A DNA stretch of 64,000 bases from Mycobacterium sp. 852014-52450_SCH5900713 (GCF_001667075.1 NZ_LZIL01000050.1:62001-126000), one strand, 5' to 3'; counted from the stretch's first letter, positions 35,218-44,660 are shown. The notes: generated by a model from the sequence alone, not told the origin. Made by a program: numbers and translations.

Positions 35218-36510
35218 TTAACCGCGCTGAGCCAAGAAGGCGACGTCGACAATCTCGCCGGTGCGGATTTGTTCGGCGCCGCTGGGCACCACCACGAGGC
35301 AGTTCGCTTCGGCGAGGGTGGCCAGCAGGTGGGAGGACGCCCCCGGGGCTCCACCCAGCGCCTGCACCAGATATTCACCGGTCTCCTGGTCGCGCATCAG
35401 CTGGCCGCGCAGGTAGCCCTTGCGCCCGGCGACCGAAGTGATGGGCGACAGCGTGCGGGCTTGCACGATCCGGCGCATCGGCTGGCGCTTGCCCAGGGAA
35501 AGCCGGATCAGCGGCCGCACCATCACCTCGAAGACGACCAGCGCGCTGACCGGGTTGGCGGGCAGCAGGAACGTCGGGACACCATCGCGGCCCAGCTGCC
35601 CGAATCCCTGGACGGACCCGGGATGCATCGCTACGCGGACGACTTCCATCTCCCCGACCTCGGAAAGCACCGACCGCACCCGCTCGGCCGCGGCACCCCC
35701 GACGCCGCCGGCGATCACCACCACCTCGGCCCGGTTGACCTGGCCCTCGATGACTTCGCGGAATTCGCCGGGGTCGCTGCTGACGATGCCGATGCGGTTG
35801 ACCTCCGCGCCGGCGTCGCGGGCCGCCGCCGCCAACGCGTAGGAGTTGACGTCATACACCTGGCCGTTGCCCGGGGTGCGCGAGATATCGACCAGTTCGC
35901 CGCCGACGGCGACCACCGTCACCCGCGGCCGCGGATGCACCAGCACCCGTTCGCGCCCGACCGCCGCCAGCAGGCCGACCTGGGCCGCGCCGATGACCGT
36001 GCCCGCACGCACCGCGACGTCACCGGGCTGCACATCGTCCCCGGTGCGGCGCACGTACGCGCCCGATGGTGCCCCGCGCAGGATCCGCACCCGCGAGCTG
36101 CCGCCATCGGTCCAGCGCAACGGGATGACGGCGTCGGCCAGCGTGGGTAGCGGGGCCCCGGTGTGCACGCGGGCGGCCTGGCGGGGCTGCAGGCGGCTGG
36201 GCGTGCGCGCACCGGCCTCGACGGTCCCCATCACGGGCAGGACCAGGCCCTCGCGCCGGTCTTCGTCGAGCTCCGCATCGCCGGGCGGTTCGCCCAGACT
36301 GTCGGCGCCCACTTCGCCGATGCCCAGCACGTCGACGCTGCGCACCGCATAACCGTCGATCGCGGCCTGATCGAACCCGGGCATGGGGCGCTCGGTGACT
36401 ACTTCCTCGGCGCACATCAGCCCCTGCGCCTCGGCGATGGCCACCCGGATCGGCCGCGGAGCCACCGCGGCGGCCGTTATCCGGGCCTGCTGCTCCTCCA
36501 CAGAACGCAC
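35218..36510 (-). CDS. moeA1: Molybdopterin molybdotransferase MoeA / gephyrin-like Glp
   Basis: 430 residues with full-length MoeA architecture: N-terminal dimer domain (MPGFDQAAIDGYAVRS near 43-58), TGAPLPTLADAVIPL near 115, the MoCF domain with GQVYDVNSYALAAA, AGGVGGAAAERV and LPANPVSALVVFEV, and a C-terminal beta-barrel. It is a near copy of M. tuberculosis MoeA1 (Rv0994). MoeA inserts molybdenum into adenylylated molybdopterin. The corynebacterial homologue Glp instead binds FtsZ, and the nearby GlpR-like gene makes that second role worth considering here. Confidence 0.93.
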   Translation of the reverse strand: MRSVEEQQARITAAAVAPRPIRVAIAEAQGLMCAEEVVTERPMPGFDQAAIDGYAVRSVDVLGIGEVGADSLGEPPGDAELDEDRREGLVLPVMGTVEAGARTPSRLQPRQAARVHTGAPLPTLADAVIPLRWTDGGSSRVRILRGAPSGAYVRRTGDDVQPGDVAVRAGTVIGAAQVGLLAAVGRERVLVHPRPRVTVVAVGGELVDISRTPGNGQVYDVNSYALAAAARDAGAEVNRIGIVSSDPGEFREVIEGQVNRAEVVVIAGGVGGAAAERVRSVLSEVGEMEVVRVAMHPGSVQGFGQLGRDGVPTFLLPANPVSALVVFEVMVRPLIRLSLGKRQPMRRIVQARTLSPITSVAGRKGYLRGQLMRDQETGEYLVQALGGAPGASSHLLATLAEANCLVVVPSGAEQIRTGEIVDVAFLAQRG

Positions 36511-36564
36511 AGCGCGCCTCTCTGCCCTAGACGGGCGCCGTGTCGGGCCGGGCGCATCGGCCGG

Positions 36565-37476
36565 CTACTTCTCGGCCAGGCCTAACCGCGCCACCAACCA
36601 TCGCCGCAAATCCGGGCCGTAGTCGTCACGATCCAATGCAAAGTCAACCGCAGCCTTGAGGTAGCCGCCGGGATTTCCCAAGTCGTGTCGGGATCCGTGA
36701 TGCACGACGACATGCACGGGGTGGCCCTCCGAAATGAGCAGGGCGATCGCATCGGTCAGCTGCACTTCGCCGCCCACCCCACGGTCGACGCGGCGCAACG
36801 CGTCGAAGACGGCGCGGTCGAGCACGTAGCGGCCCGCCGCGGCCAACATCGATGGGGCGTCCTCGCGCTTGGGCTTCTCGACCATGCCGTTGACCTTCAG
36901 CACGTCGGGGTTGTCGTTGCCGGGCACCGGCTCGACATCGAAAACCCCGTAGGCGCTGATCTCTTCGGGCGTCACCTCGATGGCGCACAACACCGTGCCA
37001 CCGTGGTCCGCTCGCACCTTCGCCATCGCCTCCAGCACGCCCGTCGGCAGCACCAGGTCGTCGGGCAGCAGCACCATCACGGCGTCGTCGTCGGACGTCA
37101 GCGCGGGCTCCACGCAGCTGATGGCGTGCCCCAAGCCCAGGGGCTCGGCCTGCACCACGGACTCGACCTTGATCAGCTGCGGCGCGCGACGCACCTTGTC
37201 GAGCATGGCCTTCTTGCCGCGGGCCTCCAGCGTGCCCTCGAGGACCAGGTCCTCGACAAAGTGCGCGACGACGCCGTCCTTGCCCTCGGAGGTGATGATC
37301 ACCAGGCGGTCGGCGCCCGCCTCAGCCGCCTCGGCGGCGACCAGCTCGATGCCGGGGGTATCGACGACCGGCAGCAGCTCCTTGGGAACCGTTTTCGTCG
37401 CGGGCAGGAAGCGGGTACCAAGACCGGCAGCGGGCACGATCGCCGTGTGTGGGACCACCACTTTTGGGCTTGACAT
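36565..37476 (-). CDS. galU: UTP--glucose-1-phosphate uridylyltransferase
   Basis: 303 residues: AAGLGTRFLPATKTVPKE near 16-33 is the nucleotide and Mg2+ loop, followed by ITSEGKDGV, LGLGHAISC, VLLPDDLVLP, VEKPKREDAPS and GGEVQLTDAIA, all conserved in GalU. It makes UDP-glucose for cell-wall arabinogalactan, trehalose and other glycans, and would feed the surface polymers suggested by the accessory clusters. It is orthologous to Rv0993. TATCGT lies seven bases before the ATG, so a leaderless transcript is likely. Confidence 0.95.
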   Translation of the reverse strand: MSSPKVVVPHTAIVPAAGLGTRFLPATKTVPKELLPVVDTPGIELVAAEAAEAGADRLVIITSEGKDGVVAHFVEDLVLEGTLEARGKKAMLDKVRRAPQLIKVESVVQAEPLGLGHAISCVEPALTSDDDAVMVLLPDDLVLPTGVLEAMAKVRADHGGTVLCAIEVTPEEISAYGVFDVEPVPGNDNPDVLKVNGMVEKPKREDAPSMLAAAGRYVLDRAVFDALRRVDRGVGGEVQLTDAIALLISEGHPVHVVVHHGSRHDLGNPGGYLKAAVDFALDRDDYGPDLRRWLVARLGLAEK

Positions 37477-37483
37477 TGTTCAC

Positions 37484-37489
37484 ACGATA
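37484..37489 (-). promoter_or_regulatory. -10 element of galU (leaderless)
   Basis: TATCGT on the minus strand, seven bases before the galU ATG at 37476. Confidence 0.45.
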
Positions 37490-37552
37490 ACCCGAACACG
37501 GTTTGCCGAGTCGATGTGGCGCGGCCGAAGACCCGGCTGCAATGGTTAACCC

Positions 37553-38152
37553 ATGGCAACCACCAGCAAGGCCGTGTTGCGGGGGCAGCTGCAGGCGGCC
37601 CGGCGTCGCGTTGCCGACGCCGTTCGGGCCGACGAGGCGCGCATGTTGTGCCAGCGACTGGAGGCCGCGGAAAACTTCCTGAGCAGCGGGAGCACGATCT
37701 GCGCATACGTGCCGGTCGGCGCCGAGCCCGGCTCGATCGACATGGTGGACGTGTTGCTGCGGCTGGCCGGACGGGTGCTGCTACCGGTTGCGCGCACCAC
37801 CGCCGACAACACGCCGCTGCCGTTGCGCTGGGGCGAATACCGGCCCGGCACATTGGCATCGGCGCGGTGGGGATTGCTGGAGCCTCCGGAACCGTGGCTG
37901 CCGGCGTCGGCGATCGCGGAGGCGAGCCTGATCCTGGTGCCGTCGTTGGCCGTCGACCGCTCCGGGGTGCGGTTGGGCCGGGGTCGTGGTTTCTACGATC
38001 GCTCCCTGCCCGGCCGCGACCCCCACGCCCGGCTGATCGCGCTCGTGCGCGACGCGGAGTTGGTGGACGAGTTGCCCGCCGAGCCGCACGACATACCGAT
38101 GACCGATGCGCTCACCCCGCGGGTGGGACTAATACCACTCGATCTGGGATAA
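37553..38152 (+). CDS. 5-formyltetrahydrofolate cyclo-ligase
   Basis: 199 residues. VPVGAEPGSIDMVDV near 50, RTTADNTPLPLRWGEY near 80, LILVPSLAVDRSGVRLGRGRGFYDR near 125 (substrate and ATP-grasp-like loops) and the tail PMTDALTPRVGLIPLD are characteristic. It converts 5-formyl-THF to 5,10-methenyl-THF with ATP. It matches Rv0992c and is divergent from galU with 76 bases between. Confidence 0.93.
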   Translation: MATTSKAVLRGQLQAARRRVADAVRADEARMLCQRLEAAENFLSSGSTICAYVPVGAEPGSIDMVDVLLRLAGRVLLPVARTTADNTPLPLRWGEYRPGTLASARWGLLEPPEPWLPASAIAEASLILVPSLAVDRSGVRLGRGRGFYDRSLPGRDPHARLIALVRDAELVDELPAEPHDIPMTDALTPRVGLIPLDLG

Positions 38153-38185
38153 CAGATCGGGAATGAGCGGCGTCACGTGGCGGTT

Positions 38186-38212
38186 CTAGCACTTGAGACG
38201 TTAGAGTGCTAA
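38186..38212 (+). promoter_or_regulatory. CIRCE element (HrcA operator) upstream of ruc
   Basis: CTAGCACTT-GAGACGTTA-GAGTGCTAA matches the CIRCE consensus TTAGCACTC-N9-GAGTGCTAA. The right half is perfect and the left half differs at its first and last base. It lies 28 bases before the GTG of the zinc-ribbon gene, so HrcA should repress that gene until heat or misfolding stress. Confidence 0.85.
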
Positions 38213-38240
38213 CAGACTTTGCAATCACCCGGAGGTTTTT

Positions 38241-38579
38241 GTGCCGACTTACAGCTATCAGTGCACCGAGTGCGACGATCGCTTCGACATCGTGCAGGCC
38301 TTCACCGACGATGCGCTGACCACCTGCGAGCGCTGCTCCGGGCGGCTGCGCAAGCTCTTCAACTCCGTGGGCGTGGTGTTCAAGGGCAGCGGCTTCTACC
38401 GCACCGACAGCCGCGAGTCCGGCAACAAGAAGTCCACGAGTTCTACCAACGGGTCCTCGTCGAGCGATTCCGGGTCGACCTCGGGATCCGCGGAGAAGTC
38501 CGGGTCGAGCGAGAAATCCGGCTCGACCGAGAAGTCGAGCAGTACCTCGACGGCGTCCGCCGCCGCTGCCTCGAGTTAA
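38241..38579 (+). CDS. ruc: FmdB-type zinc-ribbon protein, redox-regulated chaperone Ruc homologue
   Basis: 112 residues. An N-terminal zinc ribbon has two CxxC pairs, YQCTECDDRF and TTCERCSGRL, followed by VGVVFKGSGFYRTDSRES. The C-terminal half is disordered and consists almost wholly of Ser, Thr, Lys, Glu and Gly. It is the orthologue of Rv0991c (Ruc), in which the zinc cysteines oxidise and release chaperone activity towards unfolded proteins. GGAGG precedes the GTG by five bases, and a CIRCE site lies upstream, which links it to the HrcA heat-shock response. Confidence 0.9.
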   Translation: MPTYSYQCTECDDRFDIVQAFTDDALTTCERCSGRLRKLFNSVGVVFKGSGFYRTDSRESGNKKSTSSTNGSSSSDSGSTSGSAEKSGSSEKSGSTEKSSSTSTASAAAASS

Positions 38580-38634
38580 CGGGTTATCCACAAACGCTTT
38601 TGCCGCCGGCATGCGCCGGTGACCGCGTTGCGCT

Positions 38635-38640
38635 TACGTT
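38635..38640 (+). promoter_or_regulatory. -10 element of the SAF-domain gene (leaderless)
   Basis: TACGTT, six bases before the GTG at 38647; this suggests the SAF gene has its own promoter besides read-through from ruc. Confidence 0.4.
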
Positions 38641-38646
38641 CGCGGA

Positions 38647-39324
38647 GTGGGCGAATCATCGCTGAATCCAAGCCTGTTCAGCCGCCTCTTGATGCTGCGT
38701 CCGGATTGGACCAAGACCGTGCTGGCGCGGCGTGTCGCCGCCGGCGGGCTCGTCGTGCTGGCCGCCCTGGCGGCGCTGCGCTCCGACCCGGCCGGTGACT
38801 ATGCCGAGGTGCTGATCGCCGATCACGACCTGCGGCCGGGCGCCGCGTTGACCCCCGCCGATGTCCGTCTCGAAAAGCGTTTGGCCTCAACCGTTCCCGA
38901 TGGGTCACTGACCGACGTCAGCGCCGTGGCCGGTTCGACGCTGGCCGGCCCGGCGAGGCGCGGCGAGGTGCTCACCGATGTGCGGCTGTTGGGCAGCCGG
39001 CTGGCCGAGGCCGCAATCGCGTCGAAGGCGGGTCCCGGCGCCCGCATCGTGCCGCTGCGGCTGGCGGATAGCGCCCTGATCGACCTTGTCCGCGTCGGCG
39101 ACGTCGTCGACGTGCTGGCCGCACCGACAACCGGCTCACCGGAGACTCCCCAGGCCGCCCCGAAGGTGGTGGCCACCGACGCCGTCGTGGTGCTCGTGTC
39201 GGCCAAGCCAAAGGTGCAGGGCGCGGACGGTGACCGCGTAGTCTTAGTTGCGCTGCCGGCTCGCGTGGCGAATACGGTGGCGGGCTCGGCGCTGGGTCAG
39301 GCGGTGACCCTCACCCTGCACTGA
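38647..39324 (+). CDS. SAF/CpaB-like membrane-anchored protein
   Basis: 225 residues with one transmembrane helix near 28-44 (VAAGGLVVLAALAALR) and an extracytoplasmic SAF domain from about 50. HDLRPGAALTPADVRLEKR is the SAF antifreeze-like strand, followed by AGSTLAGPARRGEVLTDVRLL and RIVPLRLAD. It resembles the CpaB/RcpC proteins of Flp pili, but no tad/cpa gene is near. It is the orthologue of Rv0990c. It shares the ruc region but also has its own -10. Function unknown. Confidence 0.75.
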   Translation: MGESSLNPSLFSRLLMLRPDWTKTVLARRVAAGGLVVLAALAALRSDPAGDYAEVLIADHDLRPGAALTPADVRLEKRLASTVPDGSLTDVSAVAGSTLAGPARRGEVLTDVRLLGSRLAEAAIASKAGPGARIVPLRLADSALIDLVRVGDVVDVLAAPTTGSPETPQAAPKVVATDAVVVLVSAKPKVQGADGDRVVLVALPARVANTVAGSALGQAVTLTLH

Positions 39325-39390
39325 GTGCCTCCCCGCCGTCGGCCACGCGGCCGACAGCAAACTCTGCCCAATCCCAGGAAGGACATCTCA

Positions 39391-39852
39391 ATGTTCAAAG
39401 GGTTCAAGGAGTTTCTCTCGCGGGGCAACATCGTCGACCTGGCCGTCGCGGTGGTCATCGGTACCGCCTTCACCGCACTGGTCACCAAGTTCACCGACAG
39501 CATCATCGCGCCGCTGATCAACCGGATCGGCGTCAAACAGCAATCCAACGTCGGCGCCTTGAAGATCAGCATCGGCGGCGGCCAGACCATCGACCTGAAC
39601 ATCCTGCTATCGGCCGCGATCAACTTCGTGCTCATCGCCGCGGTCGTCTACTTCTTCGTCGTGCTGCCCTACAACACGCTGCGTAAGCGCGGTGAGGTCG
39701 AGCAGGCCGACGACGCCCAGGTTGTTCTGCTCACCGAAATCCGGGACCTGCTCGCCCAGACCGACGGAGATTCGTCGGGCAAGCACGGCGGGACGACCAC
39801 TACGCCCCCACCCGAGCACGGACCACGCGCCGACGCCGAGTCACAGACCTAG
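39391..39852 (+). CDS. mscL: Large-conductance mechanosensitive channel
   Basis: 153 residues. [19 protein letters not shown] is the amphipathic S1 helix and start of TM1, and [21 protein letters not shown] completes the pore-lining helix. TM2 is about 68-90 ([17 protein letters not shown]), with a charged C-terminal bundle. It opens under membrane tension to release solutes. GGAAGGA lies seven bases before the ATG. The C-terminal tail is longer and more acidic than its core. It is orthologous to Rv0985c and convergent with moaB2. Confidence 0.96.
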   Translation: MFKGFKEFLSRGNIVDLAVAVVIGTAFTALVTKFTDSIIAPLINRIGVKQQSNVGALKISIGGGQTIDLNILLSAAINFVLIAAVVYFFVVLPYNTLRKRGEVEQADDAQVVLLTEIRDLLAQTDGDSSGKHGGTTTTPPPEHGPRADAESQT

Positions 39853-39856
39853 GCGG

Positions 39857-40414
39857 TCAGATCTCCAGGCTCGACAGCTGCCCGATGATTTGAGCGGCCA
39901 GCGGATTCAGCGTCGCCATTCCGTCGCGCACCGCGTACCGGGAACCGGCCAGGTTCACCACCAACGTGCTTCCGGACACCCCGGCCAGGCCGCGTGACAG
40001 CCCGGCGTCGATGATCCCCGCGGACAGCCCCGAGCCTCGAATGGCTTCGGCAATGCCGAGGATTTCCCGGTCCAGGATTTCGCGGGTGGCCTCCGGGGTG
40101 ACGTCGCGCGGGGTGACACCCGTACCGCCAACGGAGACCACCAGGTCCACGCCGCCGATCACCGCGGTGTTGAGCGCGTTGCGAATCTCGACCTCGTCCG
40201 CCGCGACCGCAACCACACCGTCGACGACGAATCCGGCCTCGGTCAGCAGTTCGGTTACCAGCGGACCGCTGTGGTCCTCGTCCCCGTGAGCGGTGCGATC
40301 GTCGACCACCACGACCAGGGCCCGGCCGACTACCAACTCCGCACCCGTATCCATGGGTGCCACGGTATAACCGAGCTCCGACAATCCCGCCGCCGAGGGT
40401 TCTTCGACTCGCAT
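39857..40414 (-). CDS. moaB2: MoaB2, molybdopterin-binding domain protein
   Basis: 185 residues of a MoaB/Mog fold: VVVVDDRTAHGDEDHSG near 34, VSVGGTGVTPRDVTPEATRE near 95, and the terminal block GSTLVVNLAGSRYAVRDG. It matches Rv0984. MoaB/Mog adenylylates molybdopterin, though some mycobacterial versions have been linked to stress sigma-factor control. The ATG overlaps the pepD stop (TAATG), so it is the last gene of the mprA-mprB-pepD-moaB2 operon. Confidence 0.93.
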   Translation of the reverse strand: MRVEEPSAAGLSELGYTVAPMDTGAELVVGRALVVVVDDRTAHGDEDHSGPLVTELLTEAGFVVDGVVAVAADEVEIRNALNTAVIGGVDLVVSVGGTGVTPRDVTPEATREILDREILGIAEAIRGSGLSAGIIDAGLSRGLAGVSGSTLVVNLAGSRYAVRDGMATLNPLAAQIIGQLSSLEI

Positions 40415-41898
40415 TACTGATCCGCCTTCCCCAGGGTCACCGGCACGGTACGGCTGCCACCAGCGGGATCCTGGAAGGTCAGCGAGATCTTGTCGCCGGG
40501 CGCCTTGGACCGCACGGCCGCGACCAGGGCGTCAGCGCTGCTGATCGGACGATCGTCGACCTTGGTGACGATCACATTCTTGGGCACGCCGGCGCTCGAG
40601 GCCGCACCACCCGGCACGACGTCGACGACCTTGGCGCCCGGGGAGCCCTTGTCGTTCGTCACCTGCACGCCGAGTGAGGCGTGGGACGCCTTGCCGCTGC
40701 TGATCAGCTCGTCGGCGATGCGCTTGGCCTGGTCGACCGGGATCGCGAACCCGAGCCCGATCGAACCGCTCTGGGCATCCGGCGAATCGGCACCCAGGGT
40801 GGCGATGGCCGAGTTCACGCCCACCAGCTGGCCGTTCATGTTGACCAGCGCGCCGCCGGAGTTACCCGGGTTGATGGCGGCGTCGGTCTGGATCGCGTCC
40901 AGCACGGTGTTCTGGTTGCCCGACTCACCCGTGGTGGACACCGGCCGATTCAGCGCGCTGACGATCCCGGTGGTCACCGTGCCCGACAGACCCAGCGGCG
41001 ACCCGATGGCCACCACCGGTTGGCCGACGCGGAGATCCGACGAGGAGCCCAGGGAGATCGGGGTGAGGCCGGAGACGCCCTGCACGCGGATCACGGCGAT
41101 GTCGCTGGTGGGATCGGCGCCGAGGACCGTGAAGGGTGCGGTGCGGCCGTCGGCGAAGGTCACCGTGGTCTTGGGCGCCGGACCACCGGGTCCGCTACCG
41201 GGGCCTCCGGGCGGACCGCCGGGGGGAGCCGCGGGGCCCTTCGGCGGCCCCGCGGCCGCCGCGACCACGTGGTTGTTGGTCAGGATCAACCCGTCGGCGG
41301 AAAGGATGATGCCGGAGCCCTCTTCGGACTGGCGGCCCAGATCCGTCTCCAGCATGACGACGCTGGGCACCACCTTGGAGGCGACCTGTTCGACGCTGCC
41401 CGGCGGCATGTTCGCCGCCGGGACGGTGGGGGCGCCGATGACGCTGCGCCCGTTGCCGCTGGTGGTGTGCGTGCCCAGCTCGACAGCCGTCGCCGCGGCC
41501 CCGCCGATGCCCGCCGACACCACCGCGATGGCCAACGCGCCTACGGTCAACAGCCCTGCGCGGGAACGTTTTTGGGGGCCCGGCGGCAGCATAGGGGGCA
41601 GCATGCCGGGAATCGGGCCGGTCCCGGTGGCCCCGGGCAGGGGGCCTACCCCGGTTCCCCCCGGCGTCCGGCCCGGACCGGTGCCGTTGTACGGGTCGTA
41701 GGGCTGCCGGAATTGGGAGGTCTGCGAACGCTGCCGCCAGTCGAATGGCTGGCTATACGGTTGCTGATGCCCCTGGCCGTAAGCAGAGGTCCCCGGGTGG
41801 GTCGGGGTGGGCGCAGGCTGATTCGGCGCGGGACGATATCCCGGCTGCTGCGGCGGTGGCGAATACCTCGGGTCATTCGTCATGTCGCTAGGTCGCAC
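40414..41898 (-). CDS. pepD: HtrA-like membrane serine protease PepD
   Basis: Up to 494 residues. A proline/glutamine-rich cytoplasmic arm (1-105) precedes one transmembrane helix (about 112-135). The trypsin-like domain carries His in TNNHVV, Asp in TSDIAVIRV and Ser in NPGNSGGALV, and a C-terminal PDZ domain follows (LGVQVTNDKGSPG onward). It degrades or refolds damaged envelope proteins and responds with MprAB to surface stress. The loop after TNNHVVAAAAG contains a Gly/Pro insertion. The start may be GTG 41898 or ATG 41883 (MTNDPRYS). It is orthologous to Rv0983. Confidence 0.94.
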   Translation of the reverse strand: MRPSDMTNDPRYSPPPQQPGYRPAPNQPAPTPTHPGTSAYGQGHQQPYSQPFDWRQRSQTSQFRQPYDPYNGTGPGRTPGGTGVGPLPGATGTGPIPGMLPPMLPPGPQKRSRAGLLTVGALAIAVVSAGIGGAAATAVELGTHTTSGNGRSVIGAPTVPAANMPPGSVEQVASKVVPSVVMLETDLGRQSEEGSGIILSADGLILTNNHVVAAAAGPPKGPAAPPGGPPGGPGSGPGGPAPKTTVTFADGRTAPFTVLGADPTSDIAVIRVQGVSGLTPISLGSSSDLRVGQPVVAIGSPLGLSGTVTTGIVSALNRPVSTTGESGNQNTVLDAIQTDAAINPGNSGGALVNMNGQLVGVNSAIATLGADSPDAQSGSIGLGFAIPVDQAKRIADELISSGKASHASLGVQVTNDKGSPGAKVVDVVPGGAASSAGVPKNVIVTKVDDRPISSADALVAAVRSKAPGDKISLTFQDPAGGSRTVPVTLGKADQ

Positions 41899-41958
41899 TT
41901 CCTCTATCTCAGTATCGGCTCGTCGGCTCGACTGGGTTCTTCAACAGTAGCTGCAGAC

Positions 41959-43509
41959 CTACCTTGCCCGCGCGGACTGAGAGTCCACTGAGATAACGTT
42001 CGCGGGTTCCCGAGAGTTCGACTGGTCGCCGGCCACGGGGACGGTGGCATCGGTGCCGGACTCTTCCTCTGGGACACCCGCGGCGGGTGTCGGATACGGC
42101 GACGGGGGCATCCGCCGACCGGGTAGCAGCACATAAAACGAGGTTCCCGGCGGCTGTCCGCCGGGCACGGTGTCCTCGACACGAAGCAATCCACCGTGAT
42201 TCAGCACGACCTTTTTGACGATCGCCAGCCCGAGCCCCGAGCCGGGCATGGCGCGTGCGGTCGTCGAACGGTAGAACCGCTCGAACACCAGCCGGCGTTC
42301 GTGCGGCGGAATGCCGGGCCCGTGGTCGGACACCACCAACTCGGCGTGCGACGGGTCGAGTTGCCGCATGGTGACGCCGACATGACCGCCCGGTGGGCTC
42401 CACTTGGCCGCGTTGTCCAACAGGTTGAGCACCGCACGCGACAGCCCCGCAGCGTCGCCGTGCATCTGCCAGGGCGTGATGGCGACGTCGAAGTGAATGT
42501 CGTTGCGGCGCCGCCGGACTCGCTCCAGGCTGCGATCGACCACCTCGGACATGTCGACCGGTTCGTGCACCACCTGGCCGGCATCGTCGCGGGTGAGGTC
42601 CACCAGATCGCCCACCAGCGTGGACAATTCCTCGATCTGGGCCAGCACGTCGGCGCGGAGCTCGACCATCTCCTGCTCGGGCAGCCGCGGCGCTCCCGGT
42701 TCCATCGATGCCATCAGCAGCTCGACGTTGGTGCGCAGGGACGTCAGCGGGGTGCGTAATTCGTGTCCGGCGTCGGTGACCAGCCGGGCCTGCCGCTCGC
42801 GGGACTCGGCCAGTGCTCGCAGCATCAAGTTGAATGCCTCGGTGAGCCTGGCCAATTCGTCGCTACCGAACACCGGAATGGGCCGCAGGTCGTCGGTGCG
42901 CGCCACCCGTTCGGCCGCTTCGGTGAGGCGGGCCACCGGACGTAGCCCCGCCCTGGTGACCATGCCGCCCGCCACGGCCGCGACCGCGACGCCGATGCCG
43001 CCGACGATCAGCAGCACCCAGCGCAGCTTGGTCATCACCGCCTCGGTCGGTTTGAGGCTCTTGGAGATCAGCAGCGAACAGCCGTTGGGCAGGTGGATGG
43101 CGAGGACTCGTTGATCGAGCGCGGTGCGGCGGGACATGAACAAATCACCGCGGATCACCGCCTTTTCGGGGGCGCCGACCGGCAACGTCTGACCCGGCTG
43201 CTGGGCGGTGTAGATCGAGTGACCCGGGTTCACCAGCATCGCGTTGACGTCCGAATAGGCGGTGCCTTCGATGGCCTTTCCGGGGTCGGCGGCCAGTGAA
43301 CCGCTGGCGATCAACAGCTGCGCACGGCTTTGCAGCTGGTTGTCGATATCGCTATACAGCGCAGCCGAAATCACCGCATACACGGCGAATGCCATCAGCA
43401 CCACGACCATCGCCACCATCGACATCGCCAGCAGCATGACGCGCCACCGCAGCGACAACGAGCTGGTGGCACGCAGCGGTACGCGTTGGGGTCGTTGGTA
43501 CCGGATCAT
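41959..43509 (-). CDS. mprB: Envelope-stress sensor histidine kinase MprB
   Basis: 516 residues. TM1 about 27-48, an extracytoplasmic sensor about 49-160, TM2 about 165-187, then HAMP. The H-box is DAGHELRTPLTSLR near 250, the N-box NLLDNAAKWSP, G1 SDHGPGIP and G2 GSGLGLAIVK. It autophosphorylates on the H-box histidine and passes phosphate to MprA under membrane or detergent stress. It lies 16 bases after the mprA stop. The C-terminal tail after the ATPase is longer than usual and Ser/Pro-rich. It is orthologous to Rv0982. Confidence 0.95.
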   Translation of the reverse strand: MIRYQRPQRVPLRATSSLSLRWRVMLLAMSMVAMVVVLMAFAVYAVISAALYSDIDNQLQSRAQLLIASGSLAADPGKAIEGTAYSDVNAMLVNPGHSIYTAQQPGQTLPVGAPEKAVIRGDLFMSRRTALDQRVLAIHLPNGCSLLISKSLKPTEAVMTKLRWVLLIVGGIGVAVAAVAGGMVTRAGLRPVARLTEAAERVARTDDLRPIPVFGSDELARLTEAFNLMLRALAESRERQARLVTDAGHELRTPLTSLRTNVELLMASMEPGAPRLPEQEMVELRADVLAQIEELSTLVGDLVDLTRDDAGQVVHEPVDMSEVVDRSLERVRRRRNDIHFDVAITPWQMHGDAAGLSRAVLNLLDNAAKWSPPGGHVGVTMRQLDPSHAELVVSDHGPGIPPHERRLVFERFYRSTTARAMPGSGLGLAIVKKVVLNHGGLLRVEDTVPGGQPPGTSFYVLLPGRRMPPSPYPTPAAGVPEEESGTDATVPVAGDQSNSREPANVISVDSQSARAR

Positions 43510-43525
43510 CGTCGGAGGCGGCTCA

Positions 43526-44215
<690 letters not shown>

Positions 44216-44237
44216 GGGCCTAGTGTCGTCCCGACGC

Positions 44238-44255
44238 CTGAGAGCGGGCTGAGAG
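44238..44255 (-). promoter_or_regulatory. MprA-box-like direct repeat
   Basis: On the minus strand CTCTCAG occurs twice, at 44255-44249 and 44244-44238, with an 11-base period (one helical turn). It starts 23 bases before the mprA GTG. MprA is known to bind loosely conserved direct repeats upstream of its own gene, and this is the obvious candidate. Confidence 0.6.
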
Positions 44256-44281
44256 GCGCGCCGGGTGTTTGCCGAGATTAA

Positions 44282-44455
44282 CTAACGCCGGTCCAGGTCG
44301 ATCAGACCGAGGCGGGCCGCCTTGAGCAGCCGGCGGGGCACCTTGTGCTTCTGGCCTGCGACCGTCACACCGACGAGCTCGGTCTTGGTGGCCTTCCACT
44401 GCGCGCGACGGCTTCGGGTGTTCGCGCGCGACATCCTGCGCTTGGGTACGGCCAT
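44282..44455 (-). CDS. rpmF: 50S ribosomal protein L32
   Basis: 57 residues, [20 protein letters not shown] then [20 protein letters not shown], highly basic and full length for L32. It has no cysteines, so it is the zinc-independent form. GAGGAG lies upstream of the ATG at about 13 bases. It matches M. tuberculosis RpmF. The start at 44455 is set by the invariant MAVPKRR opening. Confidence 0.96.
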   Translation of the reverse strand: MAVPKRRMSRANTRSRRAQWKATKTELVGVTVAGQKHKVPRRLLKAARLGLIDLDRR

Positions 44456-44660
44456 GGTCGGGCCTAACTCCTCGTGTCGGGGGCTTGTCGCGCGGGCGTG
44501 GCCCATGGGGCCGAACGTGCGACGATTGCTATCAGGATAGTCGGTGGCCTGCCCGGCACCAAAACGACGCCCACCGGCGCCGAGATTGCCGTGACGGCTG
44601 TGATCCCGGCGTGTCAACGACCGTGGCGGCAGTCTCGCCGCGCGGGCCGGGTGGGCGTCC

